DNA of 64,000 nt from Nitratireductor thuwali (GCF_036621415.1 NZ_CP030941.1:3222001-3286000); one strand, 5' to 3'; counted from the stretch's first letter, positions 36,626 to 45,114 are shown. Notes: a model not told the origin generated them from the sequence alone. Numbers and translations are program-made.

Positions 36626-37153
36626 TCATCGCGATCTGGAGCGCAGATCCCGCATCGCTCGCATAAGCGTGTCGTACACGTAATCGGTGGCTTCGCTGTC
36701 GAACGACTCCATCTCCTGCTCCACGCGCGCGCTCTCCGCGGCCTGATCGACTTCCTCGGCACGCTGATGGACCCACCACAGGTTTCCCCAGGGGTCGAAA
36801 AACCGGGCGATCTTCTCGCCGAACATGAAGTCCGACAACTCCGTCACAACCTCGGCACCGGCATTGCGGGCGCGCGTGAGCACGGATTCGGCATCCTCTA
36901 CATAGACTTGCAGAAAGGACGGCGTTTGGGGCCAATCCTCCTTGGAATCGAATATCATGATGACGCTGTCGCCGATTCTCACCTCGGAATGAATCAGCAG
37001 GCCGTCACGATCGGGAATGCGTGCCTCTTTCGTCTCGACAGCCGAGAAGACATGCTCAAGGAACTTTATCAGACCTGACGCCCCTTTCGGGATGATCCAT
37101 GGGTTCACGGAATGATAGCCCTCGGGTACGGGAGGAGGTGTCTGGCCGGCCAT
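36626..37153 (-). CDS. VOC-superfamily (glyoxalase/bleomycin-resistance fold) protein
   Basis: Protein of 175 residues with one VOC domain (about 10-125): YHSVNPWIIPKGASGLIKFL, MIFDSKEDWPQTPSFLQVYV and ARFFDPWGNLWWVHQR are the standard pattern of the PhnB/YdcJ-like VOC group. A 45-residue acidic tail (DQAAESARVEQEMESFDSE) follows. Start 37153 (MAGQTPPPVPEG) has GAGGA. Convergent with hpaI, only three bases apart. Substrate unknown; no evidence that it belongs to the hpa route. Confidence 0.82.
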   Translation of the reverse strand: MAGQTPPPVPEGYHSVNPWIIPKGASGLIKFLEHVFSAVETKEARIPDRDGLLIHSEVRIGDSVIMIFDSKEDWPQTPSFLQVYVEDAESVLTRARNAGAEVVTELSDFMFGEKIARFFDPWGNLWWVHQRAEEVDQAAESARVEQEMESFDSEATDYVYDTLMRAMRDLRSRSR

Positions 37154-37453
37154 CGGAAGTCCTCTAACGTTGTGATCTTCAATGCGCATTGCGGCGTGAC
37201 GCTGCGGCACGTCACCGCCGGCCATCATGGCCGGCGGATGAGGCGCGACGGTGTCGACGCAACACCGCATCCGGACAAAACTGCCACTTCCTGCCAACCG
37301 CATCAGACGGTCCGAACCGGTGGAGAGGGTACACGCAGGGCTGGTCCCGCCCCGCCTGTAATGGCCGCTGGACCGCGCCCCGGGGCCGTGCGCGGTCCAG
37401 CTATTTCGAAGCCAAGGACGGGCGGCGGGGCAGATGAAGCGCCGCCTGCACGA
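37154..37453. other. non-coding stretch upstream of the VOC gene
   Basis: Three hundred bases with no supported gene. It should hold the promoter of the VOC gene (minus strand) and the 3' flank of the serine hydrolase gene. I see no terminator, repeat or sigma-factor consensus. Confidence 0.4.
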
Positions 37454-38707
37454 TCAGCCGCCCTTGCGCACTGCGTAGATCGCATCCCGAAGCTCGGCAG
37501 GGAACTCGCCGATCACGCCGGCGACAGAGGTGTTGGTCAGCACCACCACCGTGAGCTTGTCCGCGGGATCCACAAACCAGTGGCTGCCATACACGCCGCC
37601 CCATTGCCAGGTTCCCGCATTTTGCGGTGTGCGCGCGGCTTGCGGGTCAAGCAGCACCGCGGCGGCCAGGCTGAAGCCCCAGCCTTCGCCCTCCGTCCAG
37701 GCGCGCAGGTCGCCGATTGCATGCTGTGCGAACAACGCGGCCGATTCATCTGCAAGGATCGGCGCGCCGCCGGTGCGGAGCGCCTCCAGAAAGCGCAAAT
37801 AATCCTCCGCAGTGCCGCTCATGCCGCCGCCGCCCGATGGATAGGCTGCCGGGTCGAGCGCGCGACCGGGCGATGCTGGCACGCCGAGCGGGAGTTCATC
37901 CTCCTCCTCGTTCATGCGCACGGCCCTGGACTCGCCATCGCGGTAGGCCGCCGCCAGCCGGGCCTTGTCGGCGACCAGGAAGCTGGTGCTCCTCATGCCG
38001 AGCGGGCCGGTCACGTAATGCGCCACCGCCTCCGGCAGCGACATGCCCGCCGCCTTTTCGACCACGGCGCCCAGGACGTCGGTGGAAAGCGAATAGCGCC
38101 ACTCCGTGCCGGGAACGTAGAAAAGCGGCACCGAAGCGAGCCGGCGCAGGCTTTCCTCGAGCGTCATCCTGGCGCCGTCCAGCCCCTGCGGGATCCGTTC
38201 GCGCCGGTAGGCATTGCCTTCCGGTTCGAGGAAGGCATAGCTGAGCCCGGAGGTGTGCGTCATCAACTGGCGGATGGTGATGTCGGGCCGGCTGCCGTCG
38301 GCGAGCCGGGGCGTGAAATAAGGCAGCCATTCTTCGACCGTGTCGTCGAGCGACAGCTTGCCCCTTTCGACCAGCGCCAGCGCGGCCGCCGAGACGATCG
38401 CCTTGGTATTGGACGCATGGCGGAAGATCGTGTCTTCTTTGGTGGCGATTCCGGCTTCGCGGTCGGCATAGCCGGCGGCGCGGCGGTAGACGATCTCTCC
38501 ATCCCGCGCGATCATCGCCACCACGCCGACGATTTTCTCCGCGCTCACCCAGCGGTCGATCACCGCGTCCACGCGTTGCGCAAGGTCGTCGGCAAGCGCC
38601 GGGGCACCGGAAAGCGCGGCGGCGATCAGGCCCGCGGCGAGCGGCCTTGCGAGCCCCGCTCCCTTGGTCTTCGGTCGTTCTGCGGAATGCACGCTTGCTT
38701 GCTTCAT
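37454..38707 (-). CDS. exported serine hydrolase of the beta-lactamase/AmpC-esterase family
   Basis: Serine hydrolase of 417 residues with a signal peptide (hydrophobic GLIAAALSGAPALA near residues 26-39). Seen: SxxK nucleophile motif in RHASNTKAI near residue 97, the second-motif tyrosine in EWRYSLSTDVLG, and a C-terminal third-box region around WGGVYGSHWFVDP with HWF in place of KTG. This is the pattern of family VIII esterases and EstB-like proteins, which hydrolyse esters or peptides rather than act as true beta-lactamases. Start 38707 has AAAGGA upstream. It follows the methyltransferase gene after 37 bases. Confidence 0.85.
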   Translation of the reverse strand: MKQASVHSAERPKTKGAGLARPLAAGLIAAALSGAPALADDLAQRVDAVIDRWVSAEKIVGVVAMIARDGEIVYRRAAGYADREAGIATKEDTIFRHASNTKAIVSAAALALVERGKLSLDDTVEEWLPYFTPRLADGSRPDITIRQLMTHTSGLSYAFLEPEGNAYRRERIPQGLDGARMTLEESLRRLASVPLFYVPGTEWRYSLSTDVLGAVVEKAAGMSLPEAVAHYVTGPLGMRSTSFLVADKARLAAAYRDGESRAVRMNEEEDELPLGVPASPGRALDPAAYPSGGGGMSGTAEDYLRFLEALRTGGAPILADESAALFAQHAIGDLRAWTEGEGWGFSLAAAVLLDPQAARTPQNAGTWQWGGVYGSHWFVDPADKLTVVVLTNTSVAGVIGEFPAELRDAIYAVRKGG

Positions 38708-38744
38708 GGCTGTTTTCCTTTCCCTGTCGGACAGATCGGCTCGC

Positions 38745-39827
38745 TTACACGCGGGCGACAAACCAGACATTCATCGGGTCGTGCGGCAGGACATGGCGCT
38801 CGACCGAGCGGAAGCCGGCCGCATCGAGTATCGACTGCGCCGTCTCCCATCCCCACATCGTGCCGAGCCCGAGGCCGCCCTGGCCGAGGGAAACGGGCAT
38901 GCAGTGGCAGAGCGAGACGGCATAGAGAAAGGGCGCGAAGGGGAAATCGAGGTTGTTTTCCAGCCGCGCCGAGCCGCCGATATCCTGCATCAGGTAGACG
39001 CCGCCCCCTCTGAGCGCGCCTTTGAGCCCGCGGGCCAGCGCCTGCGGATCCTTCTGGTCGTGTACGGCGTCGAAGCTGGTGATCAGATCGAACCGCGCCT
39101 TCTCGTCATATCCCGTGAGATCGCGCTGCTCGAAGCGGATATTGTCGAGCCCGGCCTTGCGCGCGGCCTCTTTGGCAAAGGCAATTGCATCGCCGCAAAG
39201 GTCATAGCCGGTGAAGCGGCTGGCCGGATAGCGCCGCGCCATCTCGATCAGCGCCGCTCCGCGCCCGCAGCCCGCATCGAGCACCTCGATGCCCGTCGCC
39301 AGCCGTTCCGCAGTCCCTTCGGCAAGCGGCAGGATGGTATCGAAGAGCCGCGCCACGACGGTCTGGCCGCTATCTTCCGCCATCATCTGATGAAAGCAGG
39401 GATAATCGCCATAGGCGAGGCCTTCGCCGGTCTCCATGCAGGCGATGAGCCGCTCCTGCATTTGTCCCATCATGGCGACGGCTTGGGCGTAGACGGCAAG
39501 GTTGCCGAGCTGCGCGCCGCGCGTCAGGCAGGCAGCATGTTCGGACGGCAGGTGATAGGTCTTCGTCTGGGGATGGTAGGCGACGATCCGGCCCGTCACC
39601 ATCACCGCCAGCCATTCGCGCACATAGCGCTCCGAAAGCGCCGCCCGCTGGGCGATCGCCTCGCTGGTCGACGGCGGCAACGCCGCCATCAGGTCGAACA
39701 GGCCCAGGCGGTGGCCGATTGACATCATGACCGCGACCGCGCCGGCCTCAAGCATGGCGCCGGCCTTCTCCGCGAAGGCCGCCGCAGCAGTCTCGTCCAG
39801 GGTCTGGGGCATTTGTGCCTCCGACAT
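38745..39827 (-). CDS. class I SAM-dependent methyltransferase with N-terminal winged helix
   Basis: Methyltransferase of 360 residues. Seen: an N-terminal winged-helix dimerisation part (SEAIAQRAALSERYVREWL, about residues 50-80), then the Rossmann domain with SAM motif I VLDAGCGRGAALIEMA near residue 178, acidic GYDLCGDAIAFA, and DLITSFDAVHDQKDP. The layout resembles the human-METTL7/ubiE-like 'transcriptional regulator/methyltransferase' proteins of actinobacteria and proteobacteria. Divergent from the GlxA-type regulator at 39935; start 39827 has AGGAGAAG upstream. Substrate unknown. Confidence 0.84.
   Translation of the reverse strand: MSEAQMPQTLDETAAAAFAEKAGAMLEAGAVAVMMSIGHRLGLFDLMAALPPSTSEAIAQRAALSERYVREWLAVMVTGRIVAYHPQTKTYHLPSEHAACLTRGAQLGNLAVYAQAVAMMGQMQERLIACMETGEGLAYGDYPCFHQMMAEDSGQTVVARLFDTILPLAEGTAERLATGIEVLDAGCGRGAALIEMARRYPASRFTGYDLCGDAIAFAKEAARKAGLDNIRFEQRDLTGYDEKARFDLITSFDAVHDQKDPQALARGLKGALRGGGVYLMQDIGGSARLENNLDFPFAPFLYAVSLCHCMPVSLGQGGLGLGTMWGWETAQSILDAAGFRSVERHVLPHDPMNVWFVARV
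39808..39819. promoter_or_regulatory. GGCATTTGTGCC element, copy 1 (inside the methyltransferase start)
   Basis: A near-palindromic 12-mer (GGCA, four bases, TGCC) within codons 3-7 of the methyltransferase gene. An exact second copy lies 104 bases away at 39912-39923. Ten helical turns between copies would put both on one face of the DNA. Likely target of the adjacent GlxA/AraC-type regulator; inference. Confidence 0.5.
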
Positions 39828-39911
39828 CGCATCTTCTCCTTTCCGGTTGTGGGTCGGCGGCGAGTAGACGCGTTGGCGGCGCCGCAAAAGTGCGGAAGTG
39901 GACAAGAAAGA

Positions 39912-39923
39912 GGCATTTGTGCC
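39912..39923. promoter_or_regulatory. GGCATTTGTGCC element, copy 2 (in front of the GlxA-type regulator)
   Basis: Exact second copy of the 12-mer, ending 11 bases before the regulator's start codon. A protein bound here would block the ribosome-binding region or promoter of the regulator gene, as expected for autoregulation. Confidence 0.5.
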
Positions 39924-39934
39924 AAAGAGGCGCC

Positions 39935-41026
39935 ATGGAAGCGCAAACGGGAACCGGATCCGTGGCACGGATCCAATTGCTGGCCCTGCCCGAGACGACG
40001 CCGGCAACGCTTTACGGGCTGCACGAAGTCTTCGCCTCCGTCGGCGTCGCCTGGCAGCAGTTGACGCACGAGGCGACCGCGGCCGCGCGCCTCGATGCAC
40101 GGATCGTGGCCCGCGCAAAGGCACCCTATCCTTCGCCTTTCGGGCCGCCCATCGCCCCCGAAGAGAGCCTTGACGGGGCGGGGCGCGCCGACATCGTCAT
40201 CGTCACCGATCTGATGCTGAGGCCGGAGGAAGACCCGCGCGGCCGCTGGCCCGAAGAGACGGCCTGGCTGCGGCGTCAATTCGACCGGGGAGCGATCGTC
40301 TGCTCGGTCTGCACCGGTTCCGTCTTCCTCGCCGAGGCCGGGCTGCTCGATGGCGTCGATGCAACGACTCATTGGGGCGTCGCCGGCATCTTCGCCAGGT
40401 GTTACCCGCTCGTGCACCTGCGGGCGGAGCGGATCCTGTGCCCCGCCGGGCCGGAGCATCGCATCATCACCTCAGGCGGTGCAGCATCCTGGACCGATCT
40501 TGCCCTGTATCTCGTCACGCGCTTCCGCGGCCCTGCGGAGGCTGTGCGGATCGCCAAGGTTTTCCTGATCGGCGATCACAGCGAGGGCCAGCTCCCCTTC
40601 GCCGCGTTGGGTCGGCCGACCGCCCATCACGACGCCACGATCGCGCGCTGCCAGCAATGGCTTGCCGAGCACTACGCCGAGCCCAACCCGGTCGCCCGCG
40701 TGACGCAGCTTTCCGGCTTGCCCGTCCGCACCTTCAAGCGCCGCTTCCGGTCGGCGACCGGCTACACGCCTATCGATTACATACAGGCGCTGCGTATCGA
40801 GGAGGCGAAGCAGATGCTGGAGACGACGGCCGAGGCCACCGATGCCGTCGCCCATGCCGTGGGCTACGATGACCCGGCCTTCTTCCGGCGGCTGTTCAAG
40901 CGCCTGACCGGCGTCACCCCGGCGCGCTACCGGCAGCGGTTTCGTTTCGCCGGCTTGGCCCTGCAGCCGTGCGGCGGCATCGCAGTCGATTGTTCACAGC
41001 AGGACTTTCTGACTTCTCGCCCCTGA
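39935..41026 (+). CDS. GlxA-family AraC-type transcriptional regulator (DJ-1/PfpI domain plus AraC HTH)
   Basis: Regulator of 363 residues. N-terminal DJ-1/PfpI-like domain (about 10-200) with the nucleophile-elbow segment VCSVCTGSVFLAEAGLLDG and ATTHWGVAG; C-terminal AraC helix-turn-helix (about 235-335) with LSGLPVRTFKRRFRSATG and AVGYDDPAFFRRLFKRLTG. Start 39935 has AGAGG four to five bases upstream. Divergent from the methyltransferase-esterase pair, so it probably controls that pair through the two 12-mers. Confidence 0.9.
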   Translation: MEAQTGTGSVARIQLLALPETTPATLYGLHEVFASVGVAWQQLTHEATAAARLDARIVARAKAPYPSPFGPPIAPEESLDGAGRADIVIVTDLMLRPEEDPRGRWPEETAWLRRQFDRGAIVCSVCTGSVFLAEAGLLDGVDATTHWGVAGIFARCYPLVHLRAERILCPAGPEHRIITSGGAASWTDLALYLVTRFRGPAEAVRIAKVFLIGDHSEGQLPFAALGRPTAHHDATIARCQQWLAEHYAEPNPVARVTQLSGLPVRTFKRRFRSATGYTPIDYIQALRIEEAKQMLETTAEATDAVAHAVGYDDPAFFRRLFKRLTGVTPARYRQRFRFAGLALQPCGGIAVDCSQQDFLTSRP

Positions 41027-41066
41027 TACTCTCGACTATAAACCCGCTGGCATTGAAGGAGTGGGC

Positions 41067-42047
41067 ATGGACAGTATCCTGGCGCTGGCGGGGGCCAATC
41101 TGGTTTCGCCGATCATTCTCAGCTTCGTGCTCGGGCTCGTGGCGGCTCTGGCCCGCTCCGATCTCAGCTTTCCCGAAGCGATCGCCAAGGGGCTGTCGCT
41201 CTATCTCCTGTTCGCCATCGGCTTCAAGGGCGGCGCAGGCGTGGCGGCCCACGGCGTCGATGCGCGGCTGGTGGCGGCGCTGCTTGCGGGCGTGGCGCTT
41301 TCGCTTCTCCTGCCTTTCATCGCCTTCGCCCTGCTGCGTTTTCTGACGCGGGTGTCGGTCACCGACGCGGCTGCGGTGGCCGGACACTATGGATCGATCT
41401 CGATCGTGACATTCGTTGCCGCCAGCTCTCTTCTGGCCGGGCGCGGTATTCCGGCCGAAAGCTACATGGTCGCGGTGGCGGCGGCGATGGAGGCTCCGGC
41501 GATTCTGTCGGCGCTGTGGCTTGTGGCCAGGCGCGGAGGCGGAACCGAGCGCGTGGGCGCCGAACTCTGGCGCGAGATCCTGCTCAACGGCTCCATCGTC
41601 CTCCTGCTCGGCGCCTTCGCCATCGGCTGGATCACGGGGGAGGAGGGCCTTGCGGAGATCAGCAGCTTCATCGTCGAACCGTTCAAGGGGGTGTTGTGCC
41701 TGTTCCTGCTCGACATGGGGCTGGTGGCGGGCCGCGGGTTGCGCGGCAGCCGCGGCGTGCTCACCCCCGGGGTGGTCGCCTTCGGCATCTTGATGCCGCT
41801 CGTCGGCGCCGCGCTTGGCCTGGCCGCCGGCCTGGGGCTGGGGGTTTCCCTCGGCGGCGTGGTGCTGTTCATGGTCCTGGGGGCGTCCGCCTCCTATATC
41901 GCCGTGCCCGCGGCCATGCGCGTGGCGCTGCCCGAGGCAAACCCGGCCCTGTCGCTGACGCTGTCGCTGGGCATCACCTTTCCGTTCAACCTGACGCTCG
42001 GCATCCCGCTCTATATGATGCTGGCCGGCGCCGTGATGGGGAACTGA
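41067..42047 (+). CDS. sbtA: sodium-dependent bicarbonate transporter, SbtA family
   Basis: Membrane transporter of 326 residues with about ten hydrophobic segments in two inverted halves. Seen: LYLLFAIGFKGGAGVAAHG in the first half and CLFLLDMGLVAGRGLRGS in the second, plus AAAVAGHYGSISIVTFVA, the SbtA signatures. In cyanobacteria SbtA imports bicarbonate with sodium for carbon concentration. Start 41067 has GAAGGA with good spacing; a GTG at 41061 is an alternative. It is followed after five bases by its PII-like partner. Confidence 0.9.
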   Translation: MDSILALAGANLVSPIILSFVLGLVAALARSDLSFPEAIAKGLSLYLLFAIGFKGGAGVAAHGVDARLVAALLAGVALSLLLPFIAFALLRFLTRVSVTDAAAVAGHYGSISIVTFVAASSLLAGRGIPAESYMVAVAAAMEAPAILSALWLVARRGGGTERVGAELWREILLNGSIVLLLGAFAIGWITGEEGLAEISSFIVEPFKGVLCLFLLDMGLVAGRGLRGSRGVLTPGVVAFGILMPLVGAALGLAAGLGLGVSLGGVVLFMVLGASASYIAVPAAMRVALPEANPALSLTLSLGITFPFNLTLGIPLYMMLAGAVMGN

Positions 42048-42052
42048 AGACA

Positions 42053-42364
42053 ATGAAGATGCATGAGGCCAAGCGCGTGGAAATCATCATCGAGGCGGTG
42101 ATGGAACGGCAGCTCACCAACGCGCTCACCGAGGCTGGCGTGACTGGCTACACGGTCCTGCCCGTCAGTGGCGGGTCCGGGCGCTCGGGCCAGTGGAGCC
42201 GCGAAGGCCAGGTGGGGCGGGCTGGCGGCATGGTCGCCGTCATCTGCCTGATCCGCCCTGAGCGGCTGGACATGCTGCTCGAAGCCGCCTTCGCCGTTGT
42301 CGAACGGCACATCGGCGTCGTGAGCGTGTCCGACACCCAGGTGCTGAGGGCCGAGCGCTTCTGA
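42053..42364 (+). CDS. sbtB: PII-like signalling protein SbtB
   Basis: Small trimeric PII-like protein, 103 residues, which binds adenine nucleotides and gates SbtA. Seen: the ferredoxin-like start AKRVEIIIEAVMERQLTNAL, a T-loop-like glycine/serine stretch (GGSGRSGQWSREGQ) and the C-terminal core MVAVICLIRPERLDMLLEAA. It lacks the C-terminal cysteine-containing hairpin reported for cyanobacterial SbtB, so redox control is unlikely. The sbtA-sbtB pairing five bases apart is the diagnostic arrangement. Confidence 0.88.
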   Translation: MKMHEAKRVEIIIEAVMERQLTNALTEAGVTGYTVLPVSGGSGRSGQWSREGQVGRAGGMVAVICLIRPERLDMLLEAAFAVVERHIGVVSVSDTQVLRAERF

Positions 42365-42394
42365 CGGAACGCGATCGGCCTGCCGTCGGGACGG

Positions 42395-42685
42395 TCAGAC
42401 CACGACCATGATCCCCGCCCACAGCACGACGGCGACCTCCGCCAGCCGCGCCCATATCGGCGGGCCGGTGTAGCGGGCCGCGCTGCGATAGACGCCCACG
42501 ACCGCGACCAGCAGATAGGGCAGCGCAAGAAAATGGACCGCCAGCGCGGCTGCCGCCGGCACCCCGGCGCCAAAGAGCGCGAGAGCTGACCCCGTGGCCA
42601 GCAGGCTGGCCAGCGTGCCGTAGATGAGCGCGTATTCCCAGAACGCGCGCCCCAACGGAAGCTGGCCAGCCCACAATGCGCGCAT
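42395..42685 (-). CDS. small membrane protein of unknown function
   Basis: Protein of 96 residues with three hydrophobic segments (YALIYGTLASLLATGSALAL, AALAVHFLALPYLLVAVVGV, RLAEVAVVLWAGIMVVV). No family recognised. It starts three bases after the terC stop on the same strand, so the two are probably cotranscribed. Confidence 0.7.
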   Translation of the reverse strand: MRALWAGQLPLGRAFWEYALIYGTLASLLATGSALALFGAGVPAAAALAVHFLALPYLLVAVVGVYRSAARYTGPPIWARLAEVAVVLWAGIMVVV

Positions 42686-42688
42686 CGG

Positions 42689-43696
42689 CTACTCCGCGTC
42701 GGCGGGCTTCTCGGCCGGCATGGCCGGGCTGCCCGGCACCCAGCCCGTGGGCAGCACCTGCGGCTCGGCGGGTGGCGCGCCGCGCGTGCGGATGAGCGAG
42801 AGGGCGATCGATCCGCCGATCAGCACCACCGTGATCAGCAGCGCAAGCTCCGTCGGCACGAACTTGCCGCCGTAGAAGTAGTTGGCGATCATCTTGGAGC
42901 CGATCACCACCAGCACCAACGACAGCCCGTATTTCAGGTAGATGAAGCGCGGCACGATGCCGGCCAGCGCGAAGTAGAGCGCGCGCAGGCCGAGGATGGC
43001 AAAGACGTTGGAGGTGTAGACGATGAACGGATCCGTGGTGATGGCGATGATCGCGGGGATGGAATCGACGGCGAAGACGAGATCCGTGAACTCGATCATC
43101 ACGAGCACGAGAAACAGCGGCGTGGCATAGAGCAGGCCGTTCTCACGGACGAAGAAGTGCTTGCCGCGATAGGTCTCGGTGAGCCTGAACCGCCGTCGCA
43201 CGGCTTTCAGCACGATATTGTTTTCCATATCGGGCTTCTGATCCGCCACGATCAGCATCTTGACGCCGGTGACGATGAGGAACCCGCCGAACAGGAGCGC
43301 CATCCAGGCGAACTGGTGGATGAGCTGCACGCCGGCGAAGATGAGGACGCCGCGCATGAAAAGCGCGCCCAGGATGCCCCAGAAGAGCACCCGGTGCTGG
43401 TACTGCGCCGGCACGGAGAAATAGGTGAAGATCAGGACGATGACAAAGATGTTGTCGACGCTGAGCGACTTTTCGATGAAATAGCCGGTCAGGAAGTCGA
43501 TCCCGTCCTGCGTGCCCCGCAGCCAGAAGAGGCCGGCGCCGAACAGAAGGGCGAGAACAATGTAGAAAAGGCTCAGCCACAGGGCTTCGCCGACCTTGAT
43601 TTCGCGTTCCTTGCGGTGGAGGACGCCGAGGTCGAAGGCCAGCAGCGCCAAGACGAACAGGTTGAACCCGACCCAGAGCCAGATGCTCGATTCCAT
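42689..43696 (-). CDS. TerC-family membrane protein (Alx-like)
   Basis: Membrane protein of 335 residues with about nine segments. Seen: FIEKSLSVDNIFVIVLIF and IEFTDLVFAVDSIPAIIAI, the two repeated acidic motifs of TerC/Alx/YceF proteins thought to handle manganese or other metal export, sometimes across the secretion machinery. The C-terminus ends in a proline-rich tail (PPAEPQVLPTGWVPGSP). No yybP-ykoY manganese riboswitch was visible in the 95-base gap upstream, only the terminator of the preceding gene. Confidence 0.9.
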   Translation of the reverse strand: MESSIWLWVGFNLFVLALLAFDLGVLHRKEREIKVGEALWLSLFYIVLALLFGAGLFWLRGTQDGIDFLTGYFIEKSLSVDNIFVIVLIFTYFSVPAQYQHRVLFWGILGALFMRGVLIFAGVQLIHQFAWMALLFGGFLIVTGVKMLIVADQKPDMENNIVLKAVRRRFRLTETYRGKHFFVRENGLLYATPLFLVLVMIEFTDLVFAVDSIPAIIAITTDPFIVYTSNVFAILGLRALYFALAGIVPRFIYLKYGLSLVLVVIGSKMIANYFYGGKFVPTELALLITVVLIGGSIALSLIRTRGAPPAEPQVLPTGWVPGSPAMPAEKPADAE

Positions 43697-43744
43697 GAGT
43701 TTTCTTCCGCTGATCCTCCCGCACCGGGAGAAAATGAAAATGGA

Positions 43745-43775
43745 CGAAGAAAGGCCGACCCATGGGGCCGGCCTT
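43745..43775 (-). terminator. rho-independent terminator after the zinc-ribbon gene
   Basis: Minus-strand stem of 11 bp (AAGGCCGGCCC with GGGTCGGCCTT, one G-U pair, loop of three) followed by TTCTTC. It lies 16 bases after the zinc-ribbon stop codon and upstream of terC, so it separates the two minus-strand genes. Confidence 0.7.
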
Positions 43776-43790
43776 CATCGGATAGTTAGG

Positions 43791-44054
43791 TTAAAAGTCG
43801 AACAGTTCGCCGAGCAGCGACTTGCGCTTCTTGTAGCGCGGCTGGTCGTATCCGGACTCGCGGTATTGCGGCCGGGCCTCCTCCTGCCGGTAGGGCCTCT
43901 CCGCGCGCGGCGCCTCGGCAGGGGCGGCCCGCTCGATCAGCTTGTCGAGCTCCCCGCGGTCGAGCCACACGCCGCGGCATTTCGGGCAGTAGTCGATCTC
44001 GATCCCCTGCCGCTCGGTCATTACCAGTTCCGTCTCGTCGATCGGGCACTTCAT
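43791..44054 (-). CDS. small zinc-ribbon protein (zf-TFIIB type)
   Basis: Protein of 87 residues. Seen: MKCPIDETELVM at the start and IDYCPKCRGVWLDRGELDKL, giving the CxxD...CxxC zinc-ribbon pattern with the WLDRGEL tail found in many small alphaproteobacterial proteins. A charged linker of about 30 residues (many Arg, Glu, Pro) and a basic end follow. ATG 44054 has GGAG six bases upstream; a GTG at 44066 would add four residues. Role unknown. Confidence 0.82.
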   Translation of the reverse strand: MKCPIDETELVMTERQGIEIDYCPKCRGVWLDRGELDKLIERAAPAEAPRAERPYRQEEARPQYRESGYDQPRYKKRKSLLGELFDF

Positions 44055-44343
44055 TTTCTTCTCCACGCTCTGGCCATGCCGCGGCCAATCGGGCTGCGGC
44101 TTGAGACCTTACTTGGAGGACGACGGAAGTTCGAAAAGGGGTCGGCCAACAAGCAAGATGCGCAAGCCGCAACTAACTCGAAGTCCGACATCGCAATGCT
44201 ACCGCATTGCCAGAGGGGCCCGGACCGCTGGGAATTTGGGGACCTGCGCGACCGTTTTCAAGCTCCTGCGGCAAGAATTTCGCGGCGGCCAGAACTCATG
44301 GAAACTTTGGTGGGAACGACGCGCCTGCCTGATGTGCCGCGAC
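44055..44343. other. non-coding stretch between the zinc-ribbon and tetR genes
   Basis: Divergent promoter region with noticeably lower GC than its flanks. Apart from the palindrome at 44344-44371 nothing specific is seen; open frames here continue from tetR upstream without family resemblance. Confidence 0.4.
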
Positions 44344-44371
44344 GTGCTTTTAGACAGTTGTCTAAAAGCAC
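44344..44371. promoter_or_regulatory. perfect 28-base palindrome, candidate TetR operator
   Basis: GTGCTTTTAGACA (44344-44356) and TGTCTAAAAGCAC (44359-44371) are exact inverted repeats around a 2-base centre GT. The core TTAGACA-GT-TGTCTAA is the kind of site bound by TetR dimers. It lies 59 bases before the tetR start. No T-run follows on either strand, so it is not a terminator. Confidence 0.7.
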
Positions 44372-44430
44372 TGGACAATCGTACAGCAAAGCATTATCGG
44401 TGCCATGGCAGAGGGAGGCAGCCGGCAAAC

Positions 44431-45114
44431 ATGGCGAAGACGTCGACATCCAGGGAAATCAGGCCAGCGATCCTCGACGAGGCCGAAAAGCTGTTTGCCC
44501 AGCGCGGCTTCGGGGCGGTGGCCCTGCGTGAGATCGCGCGCGCGGCGGGTGTGAATGTCGGCAGCATCACCTATCACTTCGGCGACAAGCTCGGCCTGCT
44601 GGAGGCGATCTACGCCCGCCACACCCGGCCGATGAATGCGCGCCGGCTGGAGCTGATCGGCGAGGCGCAACGGGTCGAGGACCTCGATCAGCGCCTGACG
44701 GCGATCCTGCGCGGTTATCTTCTGCCGACCTTCACCTCGTCGGACGACCTTGCCGGCGGCGGCGCGCGCTTCACCAGACTGCGCGCCATGCTTTCGGCCG
44801 AGGGCAATCCGCAGGCGCGCGAGATCATCGCCAGGTCCTTCGATGCGACCACGCGCGTTTTCATCGACGCGATCGCGGGCTGCCTTCCCGGCGCCCGGCG
44901 CCAGGACATCGTCTGGCGCAGCCAGTTCCTGCTCGGATCGCTCTACTACACGCTCATCAACCCCGAGCGTGTCGAACGCCTGTCGGATGGCGCAATCGAC
45001 GCTGCGGATCAGGACGCGGCCATCGCGCAGATCGTCGACGCAAGCTTCGCAAGTTTCCGGGCGCTTTCCAGGCCCGGGGCGCATTCGGCGCCCAAACTGG
45101 AAAACACCGAATAA
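44431..45114 (+). CDS. TetR-family transcriptional regulator
   Basis: Regulator of 227 residues. Seen: N-terminal helix-turn-helix with ILDEAEKLFAQRGFGAVALR and IARAAGVNVGSITYHFGDKL (residues 12-58), then a helical ligand domain. Start 44431 follows GGGAGG at a rather long spacing (12 bases). It precedes the TAXI-TRAP genes by 18 bases and is probably cotranscribed with or controls them; the perfect palindrome upstream suggests self-repression. Confidence 0.9.
   Translation: MAKTSTSREIRPAILDEAEKLFAQRGFGAVALREIARAAGVNVGSITYHFGDKLGLLEAIYARHTRPMNARRLELIGEAQRVEDLDQRLTAILRGYLLPTFTSSDDLAGGGARFTRLRAMLSAEGNPQAREIIARSFDATTRVFIDAIAGCLPGARRQDIVWRSQFLLGSLYYTLINPERVERLSDGAIDAADQDAAIAQIVDASFASFRALSRPGAHSAPKLENTE

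Noticed and set aside
37454..38707. True class C beta-lactamase (resistance gene)
   Set aside because: The third-box KTG is replaced and the context is metabolic; it fits family VIII esterases better.
43697..43790. yybP-ykoY manganese riboswitch in front of terC
   Set aside because: The gap is only about 95 bases and is filled largely by the terminator of the zinc-ribbon gene; no riboswitch core was seen.
44344..44371. Palindrome as a bidirectional terminator
   Set aside because: No T-run on either strand and its position is upstream of divergent genes.
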